A program made the position numbers and the translations under genes. Below the pieces are notes generated by a model, which was not told where the DNA came from, made no database searches, and was given only the letters and a program-made list of their open reading frames with translations. From a virus: DNA of 51,912 nt. The stretch spans positions 1 to 51,912 of the IMG/VR virus record IMGVR_UViG_3300030104_000504; one strand, given 5' to 3'. Positions 1 through 8,047 of this stretch are shown here, piece by piece. Position 1 is the first letter of the stretch. Each line of letters starts with the position of its first letter.

Positions 1-2107
1 TACCTACTCTATTTGCAGATGAATCAACTACTAATGTATTTGAATCCCAATTAAAGTCTCCTGTACCACCTGTCAGTGCAGTAAGAGTTCCTAAGCTTGT
101 AATGTTTGGTTGTGCAGCAGTAGCTATTGTTCCTGTAAGACTATTAACTACTAAACTAGCAGCAGCATATCCTGTTGCACTTGTATTTACTGTTGTGCTA
201 GGTACTGTCTGTGTATCTGTAAATAATCTAAATGTATTATCAGTAGAAGCATCATAAAATAAACCAGCATACTTAGTTGTGCTAGATTCTACATATTTAC
301 CATAAAAACCAAAGTCTGTTGAGTTACCTGTATTTTCATCTGTTAGACCTGTAAAGTTAGAATCACTAACCACAGATCCAGTTTGTGTAGTTGTTCCTGT
401 AACTGCTAAATTACCTGCTACTGTTAAGTTATTAGCAATCGTAATATCATTAGCTAGTTTATCCCCTGTAACTTGATCGTCTGCAATATGTGCTGTATCG
501 ATTGCTCCATCAGCAATTTGATCAGAATCAATAGCATCATCAGCTATCATAGAGTTTACTATAACATCACTACCAATTACAAAATCTAAAGTATTATCAC
601 TATCATCATATGTTACTGATATGCCAGTTTCTGTATTAGAGCCAACCATAGCTCCTACAGTATCTGAAATAGTTTCAGCTAGAGTTGTACCATTAACTGT
701 AATAGCATCAGCTTCTAGAGTACCGTCTATATCTACATTTCCTGAAATATCTAATGTAGCTGCTGATAGTTCACCACCTATTGTTAAGTTACCAGAACTA
801 GGATTGTAAGTAAATCCTGTATCAGTTTCTAGTCCTTGGCTTCCTGTAGCACCATCAACAAATACAGGGAATATAGTTTCATCTGTACTGTTGTTAGCTG
901 ACACAGTTACTGAGGTAGCTAAAGCTGCTGTACCTGTTGTATCTTGGTTAAGTGTTCCAACTACTAGATCGATAGTGCCATCTGCATCTTGATAGGTAAC
1001 TGTAATATCTGTTTCAGTATTACCTGAGAACATAGCTCCAATAATATCTTGAAGCTCTTCTGTAGTATGTATATCTGATGTTAGTGCTATAGTACCCGTA
1101 GTTGCAGGTAAAGTAGCTGTAATGTTACCGCTGAATGCGCTATGTGCTGGAGCTTGTAGTCGTGCGTAGTGTGCGTTACTAGATTCACAATAAAAATCTA
1201 TGTATGATTGAGTTCCACCATTTTTAAGAGAAATAGCTCCTTGACTCAAAACTAAACCATCAGTTGAGCCTCCTGCTATTCCTAGCGTTCCAGAAATATC
1301 GACTGCACCGTTAATATCAATCGTAGTAGCATTTAATTCTATTTCAGTATCAGATACAAGATCAAGTACACCATCTGCACTTTGATGTATGTAAGTACCT
1401 GAATCACCAAACTGTAGTTGATCTGTGCTAGATAAAAGAAGTCCAGTATCAGCTACATGAGTAAGAGAAACATCTTGATCATCTCCAAAGTTTATGACTG
1501 CTCCATCTGCTAGGAAAAGATCACTAAACTGTAATGAAGATGTACCTAGAGCGGCTCCATCTGAAGCATCAGGGACAAAAGCTGTAGTGGCTGTGATAGT
1601 TGTACCCTGAATTGTACTAGAGCCTGTGACGGCTCCTGTGACTGCTAGAGTGCTAGATAGTGTTGTAGCTCCAGTAACTCCAAAAGTTCCTGCTACTGTA
1701 CCATTTGCATCTACGTCAAGTGTATCTACGTGTGCAGTACCATCTATAAAAAGATCTTTAAATTCTAATGAGCTTGTACCCAGGTCTATATCATTATCTG
1801 TTACAGGTACGATAGCCCCATCTTGTATTCTTATTTGCTCTACTGCGCTGCTAGAAACTTCTACAAAGAAACCCCAACGATTGTTAGTACTGTCAACTAC
1901 AAGTTTATTAAGAAAATCTAAGTCGCCAATAGTATGTATGTTACCACCGTGTCCAGCAGTACCATCGTGTCTGTGTCCTGTAGCAGTAGCACTAGAAGAA
2001 GAATAAGTAAAAGCATTTTCAAGTTGGTTGTATTCATTATTGAATAATGCTGCTGTAATGGTATCTCCATCTACGAACGTACTTTGTCTAGTATAGCTTT
2101 GAGCCAT
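1..2107 (-). CDS. Tail fibre protein, runs off left edge
   Basis: Open frame of 702 complete codons starting at ATG 2107 and still open at base 1, so the C-terminus is missing. AAGGAG lies just upstream and the previous stop is three bases away. Residues near 43-50 carry GHRHDGT, a motif common at the N-terminus of phage fibres. This is followed by several LGTSSLEFKDLF-type units and by Ser/Thr/Asp/Gly-rich beta-type sequence. The C-terminal visible part is closely related to the fibre at 49254-51912 (for example NSTDET, VFVDGATGSQG and WDSNTLVVDSSANR in both). Role inferred: host-binding fibre of the virion. The GHxHDGT end probably attaches to the tail and the distal part binds the receptor. 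It may continue beyond the window into the sequence at the right end. Confidence 0.85.
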   Translation of the reverse strand, partial: MAQSYTRQSTFVDGDTITAALFNNEYNQLENAFTYSSSSATATGHRHDGTAGHGGNIHTIGDLDFLNKLVVDSTNNRWGFFVEVSSSAVEQIRIQDGAIVPVTDNDIDLGTSSLEFKDLFIDGTAHVDTLDVDANGTVAGTFGVTGATTLSSTLAVTGAVTGSSTIQGTTITATTAFVPDASDGAALGTSSLQFSDLFLADGAVINFGDDQDVSLTHVADTGLLLSSTDQLQFGDSGTYIHQSADGVLDLVSDTEIELNATTIDINGAVDISGTLGIAGGSTDGLVLSQGAISLKNGGTQSYIDFYCESSNAHYARLQAPAHSAFSGNITATLPATTGTIALTSDIHTTEELQDIIGAMFSGNTETDITVTYQDADGTIDLVVGTLNQDTTGTAALATSVTVSANNSTDETIFPVFVDGATGSQGLETDTGFTYNPSSGNLTIGGELSAATLDISGNVDIDGTLEADAITVNGTTLAETISDTVGAMVGSNTETGISVTYDDSDNTLDFVIGSDVIVNSMIADDAIDSDQIADGAIDTAHIADDQVTGDKLANDITIANNLTVAGNLAVTGTTTQTGSVVSDSNFTGLTDENTGNSTDFGFYGKYVESSTTKYAGLFYDASTDNTFRLFTDTQTVPSTTVNTSATGYAAASLVVNSLTGTIATAAQPNITSLGTLTALTGGTGDFNWDSNTLVVDSSANRVG

Positions 2108-2110
2108 TTA

Positions 2111-3724
2111 TTATCTCCTTCCTGACGGTCTATAGTCTGCGTATATACCATTAATTGCATAAGGTGCATTAGTATCAATACTAAATATTCTAAAGTTACA
2201 AGCGTCACCACTACCTTGTACTGCCTGTCTTACTAACGGATCATTAGAAGCTCCAAAAGCTACTGCATTAAATGCAGAAGAACCAAACGTAGCAGGTTCT
2301 AAAATCTGATCTAACGTATAATCAGGAGGTTGAGGTATCGTGGTATCTCCATAATTATATCTAATTCTAAGTGTAGGCTGGCACTGACCTTCTGGCGTAA
2401 CTGAAATCTTTGCATAGTTTAAAGTTTTACGAGTTCCTGCATCTCCAAAATCTAAGAAAGGTGTTTCATACAATGCACTAACCTTTGTTTCTGTACCTGC
2501 TGGATTAAACGTAGCACCTGTATCATGGTTATAAACATAGCCATCTTTATCTCCATGATATGTTTGTTCTAGGCCATCTTTATCTAATCCAGATGTAAAG
2601 GCGTGTGCTTGTATTCCTTCAGTCTCTGACCATTCAAATCCGTTAGGTGTAATCGTACCTATTATTCCTTTTGAAGATACTGTTGTTGCAGACGGTTTAG
2701 AATAAAATAAACGATACTGAGATTTACTTCTTAATACTGCGCTTGTTATAAACAGCTCATCTATTTCACTAGCTATAGTTCCAATAATAGATTGTATAGC
2801 TCTACTAACAGAACCAAGCTCAACGTCACCAATACGTGCTGTACCTGCAACAGTACGAAGTCCATCAGGACTTAAAAATACCAAGTCACCACCTATTTCT
2901 TGAATAGATGCACCATCCATACAGCCTACATTTTTTGCAATAGGTACTACAACAATATTACTTGAATCATTTATATTTTGTAACTTATAAATTGAATTGA
3001 CACAAAATATAATTAAATCATTACGGAAACTTCTAATACCTACTACTTTATCATCAAGTACAATACTACCTGAACCAGTACTTGTAAAATCATCTATATC
3101 ATTTGTACCGCTATAATATATAGTGTTAGGTGCTGTAGATGCTCCTGCTACTACTAAATGCTTATCATGTATCACACAATATTTAGGATACACTGTACCA
3201 CTAACTGTTATTTCTTTTGCAAAAAAAGTTCTGGTATTTATATTAGCTCCTGTACCTGTCATTTTAAAGTACATTGGTTTTACACCAGAGCCTTCATCTG
3301 TTATAACTACTTCACCGTAATCTGTATTACCTTCAAAGACTGCAAAGTTTGTTTGGCCTTGTGAAGTTCTAGCTGCTGCTGATCTTCCTGTAAATGTACT
3401 GTAGTTATCTCCAGCAGCATCCACACTAGCTCTGTTTATTTGTAACCAGCTTGTACCATCTTGGCTAAAGTATACATTAGTACCTGAAGAAGCAATAACT
3501 CCATCTGCATAAACTTGTAGCCCTTTAATTGCATTTGAACTATTAGGTCTAGCAGCAGAGCTTCCACCAAAAGTAGTGTAGCCATTAATACGTCTATAAC
3601 CACCATCAGGGTCTACTTCAAAGTTAGATAGCGCAACAGCAAAACCAGGCTGCCCTAGCAATTCTAATTGGTTAAGGTTAGTGTTAAGACCACCTTTACA
3701 TGATATACCAAATGGTTGAGACAT
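2111..3724 (-). CDS. Probable tail nozzle / stabilization-type structural protein
   Basis: 537 residues, starting at ATG 3724, which overlaps the stop of the upstream gene. The opening has many Gly and Asn residues (GGLNTNLNQLELLGQPGFA) and a DPDGGYRRINGY segment. The rest is beta-rich with repeated short strands, such as DGLRTVAG and SKSQYRLFYSK, consistent with a propeller-like fold. Such a protein sits between the adaptor and the fibre in podoviruses and forms the distal tail tube. T7 gp12 (tail tubular protein B) is longer, near 790 residues. The function is inferred from position and general composition, not from a decisive motif. Confidence 0.55.
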   Translation of the reverse strand: MSQPFGISCKGGLNTNLNQLELLGQPGFAVALSNFEVDPDGGYRRINGYTTFGGSSAARPNSSNAIKGLQVYADGVIASSGTNVYFSQDGTSWLQINRASVDAAGDNYSTFTGRSAAARTSQGQTNFAVFEGNTDYGEVVITDEGSGVKPMYFKMTGTGANINTRTFFAKEITVSGTVYPKYCVIHDKHLVVAGASTAPNTIYYSGTNDIDDFTSTGSGSIVLDDKVVGIRSFRNDLIIFCVNSIYKLQNINDSSNIVVVPIAKNVGCMDGASIQEIGGDLVFLSPDGLRTVAGTARIGDVELGSVSRAIQSIIGTIASEIDELFITSAVLRSKSQYRLFYSKPSATTVSSKGIIGTITPNGFEWSETEGIQAHAFTSGLDKDGLEQTYHGDKDGYVYNHDTGATFNPAGTETKVSALYETPFLDFGDAGTRKTLNYAKISVTPEGQCQPTLRIRYNYGDTTIPQPPDYTLDQILEPATFGSSAFNAVAFGASNDPLVRQAVQGSGDACNFRIFSIDTNAPYAINGIYADYRPSGRR

Positions 3725-4491
3725 TAAACAAACCTCATACGATCATCTTTAAAAGTACCAGGATTAGGTTCCATTAAATTAAGTTTCATTAACTTTAATC
3801 CTCGTTTATAATCTTCTAAAGCAAATGCAGCAGCTTGTGGATTTTCTTTAAATTGATGTAAATAATATCTAGCTCTTGCTAAAAGTACAGAATTATAAAT
3901 ATTAGGAAATACTGTAGTATCCCCATGTGCAGATAACTCAGTAGGTAAATCATAAGCGTAAAACCAAATACGATATACTTTATCAGGAATAGGACTTAAT
4001 CCAAACTTACGTGCATCAGGACTTCGTGTTACTCTAGCAGGTGTACCACCATTAGCATCTTCTGCATCGTCTTTGTTTTCACTAACACGAAAATAATCTT
4101 TCCAAGCTTCAGTATCAATATATCCTAAATTTCTAATAGTATAAGGAGAAGACTCTCCACTAACTCCTACAGTTGTTAAAAGAAAATTATCCCAATCTAC
4201 ATAACCATAGTCATTAACTAAACTAGAACTAGAAGCTTTAAGCTCGTACCAGCGTTGATTAGCTACAGTTTCTACATATACATTACCGTACATTGGGTCT
4301 GTAGCTCCACTTTCAGCCGTAGCTAAAAAAGGCCATTGAGGTTCTTCGTTAACTATATCAAGATAACCTCTATTAATAGAATCTTTTGCGTGTTGCTGAA
4401 TACCTACAGCAGAGCCAAATGTAGCAGAAGTTAATTCAACTTCATTCATCTCACGTAATAGTTCGTTTGTTAAATTAAGAAATGTAGCCAT
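3724..4491 (-). CDS. Head-tail adaptor / tail tubular protein A-like
   Basis: 255 residues. The ATG at 4491 overlaps the TAA of the small upstream gene (TAATG). The N-terminal half is helical (FLNLTNELLREMNEVEL, then SINRGYLDIVNEEPQWPF). The middle is a beta part, and a C-terminal helix (ARARYYLHQFKENPQAAAFA) precedes a charged end. This pattern fits the gp11 / gp4-type adaptors that sit between the portal and the tail nozzle. The position between capsid genes and the nozzle-like gene supports the call. It is a little longer than T7 gp11 (about 196 residues). Confidence 0.6.
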   Translation of the reverse strand: MATFLNLTNELLREMNEVELTSATFGSAVGIQQHAKDSINRGYLDIVNEEPQWPFLATAESGATDPMYGNVYVETVANQRWYELKASSSSLVNDYGYVDWDNFLLTTVGVSGESSPYTIRNLGYIDTEAWKDYFRVSENKDDAEDANGGTPARVTRSPDARKFGLSPIPDKVYRIWFYAYDLPTELSAHGDTTVFPNIYNSVLLARARYYLHQFKENPQAAAFALEDYKRGLKLMKLNLMEPNPGTFKDDRMRFV

Positions 4492-4637
4492 TACTTTTTA
4501 TGAACCTTTTGTACGTCAAAGTTAGCAGTAAGACTTGCACCTTTATGAGGTTTAAACTTACCAGTATGCTTCATTAGCTTGTAACCACCTTTAGATTGTT
4601 TCATCCAATGGTATCCTTTAGGAGCAGAAACTTTCAT
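4491..4637 (-). CDS. Small basic conserved phage protein
   Basis: 48 residues, ATG 4637 to TAA 4491-4493, coupled to the next gene by a TAATG overlap. Rich in Lys and His (MKVSAPKGYHWMK at the start, QKVHKK at the end). I recall near-identical small proteins in marine podoviruses, but no function is known. It sits between the capsid gene group and the adaptor, so a minor virion or assembly role is possible. The tight overlap with both neighbours argues that it is real. Confidence 0.65.
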   Translation of the reverse strand: MKVSAPKGYHWMKQSKGGYKLMKHTGKFKPHKGASLTANFDVQKVHKK

Positions 4638-5038
4638 CGACCTTTAGGTAAACTTTTATTATACCCAGCCATGCTGTTACAAGCGTCTTCCATTGCATAA
4701 ATATCAGACTTAGCTTTACCACCATGACCATACATCATTCTATTCGGACTACCTTTAGACATTTGCTTACGCATTGTATTGTCCATTTCTTCATCCATAG
4801 GTGAATAACCCATAGCAGCTTTTTTACGTTCTATTCCACCATATTTCATTTTACTTCTCCCTGTGTATTTATTAGGCGTATAACTTTGTTTACTAGTAAC
4901 TTTATTTAATCCTCCAGAATTGTATTGAATTTTTTCATTATATTCAGGAGGAAATATAGGAAGGTGTTCAACACCCCCATAAAATTGTTGGAGAAGTTTT
5001 TGTTTAGTTTCTTGCATTAAATTTTTTACAAAGTGCAT
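4634..5038 (-). CDS. Hypothetical structural-region protein
   Basis: 134 residues, coupled to the upstream gene by a TAATG overlap at 5036-5040 and overlapping the next gene by four bases. Hydrophilic and basic, with many Met, Lys, Tyr and Gly residues, and no membrane segment. A MMYGHGGKAK segment near residue 100 recalls the GFGHGGKV end of the 1237-residue protein at 34753-38466. I do not recognise a family. Location after the major capsid gene suggests a head or connector-associated protein, without direct evidence. Confidence 0.6.
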   Translation of the reverse strand: MHFVKNLMQETKQKLLQQFYGGVEHLPIFPPEYNEKIQYNSGGLNKVTSKQSYTPNKYTGRSKMKYGGIERKKAAMGYSPMDEEMDNTMRKQMSKGSPNRMMYGHGGKAKSDIYAMEDACNSMAGYNKSLPKGR

Positions 5039-5259
5039 TAATCTTGCTCCATTGAAAAGGTTTTACTTTTTAAACGACACGCTTCAAGTTCAGTATTGTA
5101 GTCTTTAATTTCTTTTTTAGTTTTTGAAGCTTTTCTAAAAATTCTGTCGTAATTAAAATCGTATGCTTTTTTGTCAAAGTTTTTTCTAAACCTACTGTCT
5201 TTACTAACAATGGCTTTTCTAAACATCATAGGATTTTCATCCGAACCTATTTGTGGCAT
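5038..5259 (-). CDS. Hypothetical small charged protein
   Basis: 73 residues, very rich in Lys, Arg, Phe and Asp (FRKAIVSKDSRFRKNFDKKA). It is the first gene after the capsid terminator, so its expression relies on read-through or on an internal start. It ends in a TAATG overlap with the next gene. No family recognised. Confidence 0.6.
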   Translation of the reverse strand: MPQIGSDENPMMFRKAIVSKDSRFRKNFDKKAYDFNYDRIFRKASKTKKEIKDYNTELEACRLKSKTFSMEQD

Positions 5260-5269
5260 TTAAATCTCC

Positions 5270-5301
5270 AAAAAGAAAAAGGGGCTACCGAAGCAACCCC
5301 C
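5270..5301 (-). terminator. Rho-independent terminator after the capsid gene
   Basis: On the minus strand an 8-bp stem (GGGGTTGC / GTAGCCCC, two G-T wobbles) closes a C(TTCG)G tetraloop at 5281-5300 and is followed by TTTTTCTTTT (5271-5280). The stem begins 8 bases after the capsid stop codon. This is a textbook intrinsic terminator with an extra-stable loop. It would give extra capsid transcript and partial read-through into the tail genes. Confidence 0.85.
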
Positions 5302-5308
5302 GTTAACT

Positions 5309-6298
5309 TTAGTCTATACCGTAGAAGGCAGAGACAAGTGCTTCACTACGAAGAACCTGTGCGCCATATACGTGTAGACCACGAACAATATCACCAAAGC
5401 TATCAGGGTCACGAATAACCTCTGTATTGGTAATTGTTTGTGCAGTAGCCGTAGAAGACATATGACCAGCAAGAACTTTACCAGCAGCGTTAGACGTTGA
5501 GGCAATGTTGTTAGTCTTGTACATGTCAAATCCACGTAGCTTACCAGAGCTTACCAATCCATTACGGATTGAGCCTTGTCCTGCGTTGTAGTCTACTGAC
5601 AACAACTTAGAGGAGCTTTGAACAAGCTGCTCATAGAACTCAGGACTAGCAAGGAACCATCGTCCTTCTTCAGGAATGTTCTGTTCGTCTAGCAAACGTG
5701 CCATTCGAGAAAGAACATCAATAGGATCGTGTTCGCCTGAAGCAAAACCAATGTCCAAGTTACCAGTACCATCAAAGGTTCCAGCAGCAAGGTCAGTAGC
5801 GTTGTCAGAACCAAGAACGTGGTTAGGGCTAGATGCAGATACGCCAGCAAACATTTCAGCAATTACACCTTCATCAAAAGCATCTCGCAATGCATAAGCT
5901 GCTGAAGAAGTTGCTACCTCACGGAAATTAACGTGAGACATGTTTGTTTCAATATCATCAACGATGAATTTGAAAGCGTTTGCTACATCTACTGTCAAGC
6001 TTAGTTCTTGGTCAGTAAGTTTAGTAGCTGTTACATCCTGTCCTCTTTCATACTGATAAACAGTGATTTCAGGTTCTTTGATGATTCTTACAGTATCACC
6101 AAAAGCTGAAATTTCACCAGCGTAATCAGTATTAGTAATTGCTTCTACTACAGAAGACTTTCGGAAAAAGTTAAGTACCTGCTTCGAGTAAACTTTCGGC
6201 AGGAAAAATGAGTTTGTTTGGCCTGATACAGAGTTACCAAAGTTTGCATTGGTATCTGTACTTGGCTCAAAAAACTGGTCTGATTGATTATAAGCCAT
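5309..6298 (-). CDS. Major capsid protein (HK97-type fold likely)
   Basis: 329 residues. ATG 6298 has AGGAG 8 bases upstream. Length, position directly after the scaffold gene and the strong terminator behind it all fit a major head protein. Recognisable features are an N-terminal arm with FFLPKVYSKQVLNFFRKSS, then FGDTVRIIKEPEITVYQYERG, then a helix-rich part around SSAAYALRDAFDEGV (spine-helix-like), and VHVYGAQVLRSEALVSAFYG-type sequence at the end. These resemble capsid proteins of marine podoviruses as I remember them. No protease gene is nearby, consistent with a scaffold-dependent head without a dedicated protease. Confidence 0.88.
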   Translation of the reverse strand: MAYNQSDQFFEPSTDTNANFGNSVSGQTNSFFLPKVYSKQVLNFFRKSSVVEAITNTDYAGEISAFGDTVRIIKEPEITVYQYERGQDVTATKLTDQELSLTVDVANAFKFIVDDIETNMSHVNFREVATSSAAYALRDAFDEGVIAEMFAGVSASSPNHVLGSDNATDLAAGTFDGTGNLDIGFASGEHDPIDVLSRMARLLDEQNIPEEGRWFLASPEFYEQLVQSSSKLLSVDYNAGQGSIRNGLVSSGKLRGFDMYKTNNIASTSNAAGKVLAGHMSSTATAQTITNTEVIRDPDSFGDIVRGLHVYGAQVLRSEALVSAFYGID

Positions 6299-6322
6299 GT
6301 TAATATACTCCTAGTAAAACAT

Positions 6323-7153
6323 TTATTTTACTACTCTGCCCTCAATCATAGCTTGTTTGATTTCTTCTTCAAATTTATCAAACTGATCAAGAGACATTGC
6401 AGCAATTTCCCTTTCAGTCCAAATTTTAGGCTGTTTAGCGTCAACGGATGTAGTTTTTGTAGAAACCATATCTGCTGCTGAACCTTGTGGCCTTTGTTGT
6501 TTGGGCTGTGATTTAGTTTGAGTAATTCCGTTTTCTAATTTATAAAGATCTATAGCTTTAGAAGCTAGAGTTACATTATCAGGATTTTCATAAATCCAAG
6601 ATTGTATTTGCTCTGGCTGCTCTTTAGCCCACTCATGGAACTCTTCAGATCCTCTAAGATCTTCAAAGTCTGGATGACGCTCTTTCAAAGTAGTCTCAGC
6701 ATCTCTTCTCAGTATTTCAGCTTCACGTTGCCGCATAGACTGTAATTGTGATTCAAGGTCTGCAACTTGTCTTTGACTTTGCATATGAGCTACAGATTCT
6801 ACTGTACTATAAAGATCAGGATATTCCTGTTTAAACGCTTCTAGTTCTTCTTCAGATCTAGGAGGTTCATATGCTGGTTGCGCTGAACGAGCCGCAGCTT
6901 GCAGTTCTTCCTCTTTCTGTTTAAACTCAGAAACTTTCTGATCATAATGACGTTTTAAATCATCGTATCTTTTTTTATAATTAGTTCTTTTTTTAGGTTG
7001 TACTTCCTCATCAGGGGCCTCTTCTGGGGTAGCCTGTTGTGGTGCATAAAACAATCCATCTGCATCTCCCTTCTTAGGGTCATCTGGAACATGCCAAGAT
7101 TTACGTGCGTTATATGGATTAGCTGTTTCTTCCTCTAAAGTTACTTCGGACAT
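6323..7153 (-). CDS. Capsid scaffolding protein
   Basis: 276 residues from ATG 7153, chosen over ATG 7159 because AAGGAG then lies 7 bases upstream rather than 1-2. Highly charged and rich in Glu, Gln, Lys and Arg. A long predicted coiled coil covers roughly residues 50-145 (YKKRYDDLKRHYDQK, LESQLQSMRQREAEILRRDA). The C-terminal part is a basic/acidic helix (DQFDKFEEEIKQAMIEGRV) of the type that contacts the capsid shell. Position just before the major capsid gene is standard for scaffold proteins. Confidence 0.8.
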   Translation of the reverse strand: MSEVTLEEETANPYNARKSWHVPDDPKKGDADGLFYAPQQATPEEAPDEEVQPKKRTNYKKRYDDLKRHYDQKVSEFKQKEEELQAAARSAQPAYEPPRSEEELEAFKQEYPDLYSTVESVAHMQSQRQVADLESQLQSMRQREAEILRRDAETTLKERHPDFEDLRGSEEFHEWAKEQPEQIQSWIYENPDNVTLASKAIDLYKLENGITQTKSQPKQQRPQGSAADMVSTKTTSVDAKQPKIWTEREIAAMSLDQFDKFEEEIKQAMIEGRVVK

Positions 7154-7167
7154 ACTCATTCTCCTTC

Positions 7168-7243
7168 ATGGGGCTTGTGTTTCGCAAGGTAGCCATATTA
7201 ACTCCGTCGAGTATAATGGGGCTTGACTTACCAAGGTAGCCAT
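7168..7243 (-). repeat. Two copies of a 28/29-bp hairpin repeat
   Basis: Copies at 7168-7196 and 7216-7243 share ATGGGGCTTG at one end and CAAGGTAGCCAT at the other (plus strand). They differ only in the loop (TGTTTCG versus ACTTAC). Each can fold through CTTG/CAAG and ATGG/CCAT arms with an internal loop. They fill the 89-base gap before the scaffold gene. On the minus strand a 25-codon frame runs from ATG 7243 to TGA 7166-7168 just before the scaffold ribosome binding site, but it lacks its own clear binding site. Confidence 0.75.
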
Positions 7244-7248
7244 AAAAA

Positions 7249-7821
7249 TTATTGAACGCTAGGCATCTTATTAGCACCGATCATAAGCTTCTTGATTTCT
7301 TCATCAGTCTTGCTTAAATCGTATCTGCCTTTTTCTAGCTCGTCTTCATCTTCATCACGAGCCATTCCTCCTAGGTTCTTCTTTTGGTAACCGCCATCAT
7401 AGGCACGTTCAGCATCGTCCATCATTACTTGGAGATTGTCTGCACCTATTTGGTCAGTTGCTTTTTTGGTAAATACAAACTCTCCATCCGATAATCGGGC
7501 TGGTATAGAGTCTGATACACCAGTTCCAGGGCCTTCGACTTCTCCAGCACCTGAAAATTCTGAAGCAGTAGTAATTACTTTATCCATTATATCTGAAAGC
7601 ATTGGATCGTTTTGTAATACACCTGCTAAATATTCTTGTTCTTCATCGTTAAGGGATTCATCCATAACGTAATTAATATAGTCTTCTTCCATTTCTTCAT
7701 CAGGAAGTTGAGAGTCTAAAGCTTCTTCCATTTCATCTGGTGGAATATTTGGATATGTATCTAAAGGTACTCCTTCTGTAGGAGTCATTAAAGCATCCAT
7801 TTCTTGATTTACTTCAGCCAT
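7249..7821 (-). CDS. Conserved acidic head-region protein
   Basis: 190 residues. ATG 7821 overlaps the stop of the small upstream gene (7814-8047). Very acidic in the first 60 residues. A central segment reads GPGTGVSDSIPARLSDGEFV followed by FTKKATDQIGADNLQ. I remember this segment as conserved in many phage proteins located between portal and scaffold, function unknown. The C-terminus is charged. Probably a virion or assembly protein. Confidence 0.7.
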   Translation of the reverse strand: MAEVNQEMDALMTPTEGVPLDTYPNIPPDEMEEALDSQLPDEEMEEDYINYVMDESLNDEEQEYLAGVLQNDPMLSDIMDKVITTASEFSGAGEVEGPGTGVSDSIPARLSDGEFVFTKKATDQIGADNLQVMMDDAERAYDGGYQKKNLGGMARDEDEDELEKGRYDLSKTDEEIKKLMIGANKMPSVQ

Positions 7822-8047
7822 TTTCCTTCCTCTCTAATGCTTCGTTAACTATTTCAGGTAGTTCTAAAAATCTACCTAGTAAATTCATCTTCCCCTGGCT
7901 GCGGTACACCTCCAACTCCGATGTTGCCCCCACCAGTACCTGTAGCTCCAAGGTCTTGAGGTTGTTGAGGTACTCCTCCAGCGGCTCCCATTGCTGCTTG
8001 TTCTTCGTTAATGGGGCCAGCTTCTGCGCCAGTTGCTTGTCCAGCAT
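7814..8047 (-). CDS. Overlapping gene at portal 3' end, small helical protein
   Basis: 77 residues in a different frame from the portal gene, overlapping its last 176 bases. ATG 8047 has AGGAA about 7 bases upstream. Its TGA overlaps the ATG of the next gene, so all three are coupled. The sequence is helical (EEYLNNLKTLELQVL, then ELEVYRSQGKMNLLGRFLEL). It resembles small proteins encoded after the portal in other marine podoviruses as I recall them. In the overlapping stretch the portal frame is low complexity (Gly, Pro, Gln), so this frame is likely the constrained one. Confidence 0.65.
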   Translation of the reverse strand: MLDKQLAQKLAPLTKNKQQWEPLEEYLNNLKTLELQVLVGATSELEVYRSQGKMNLLGRFLELPEIVNEALERKENG

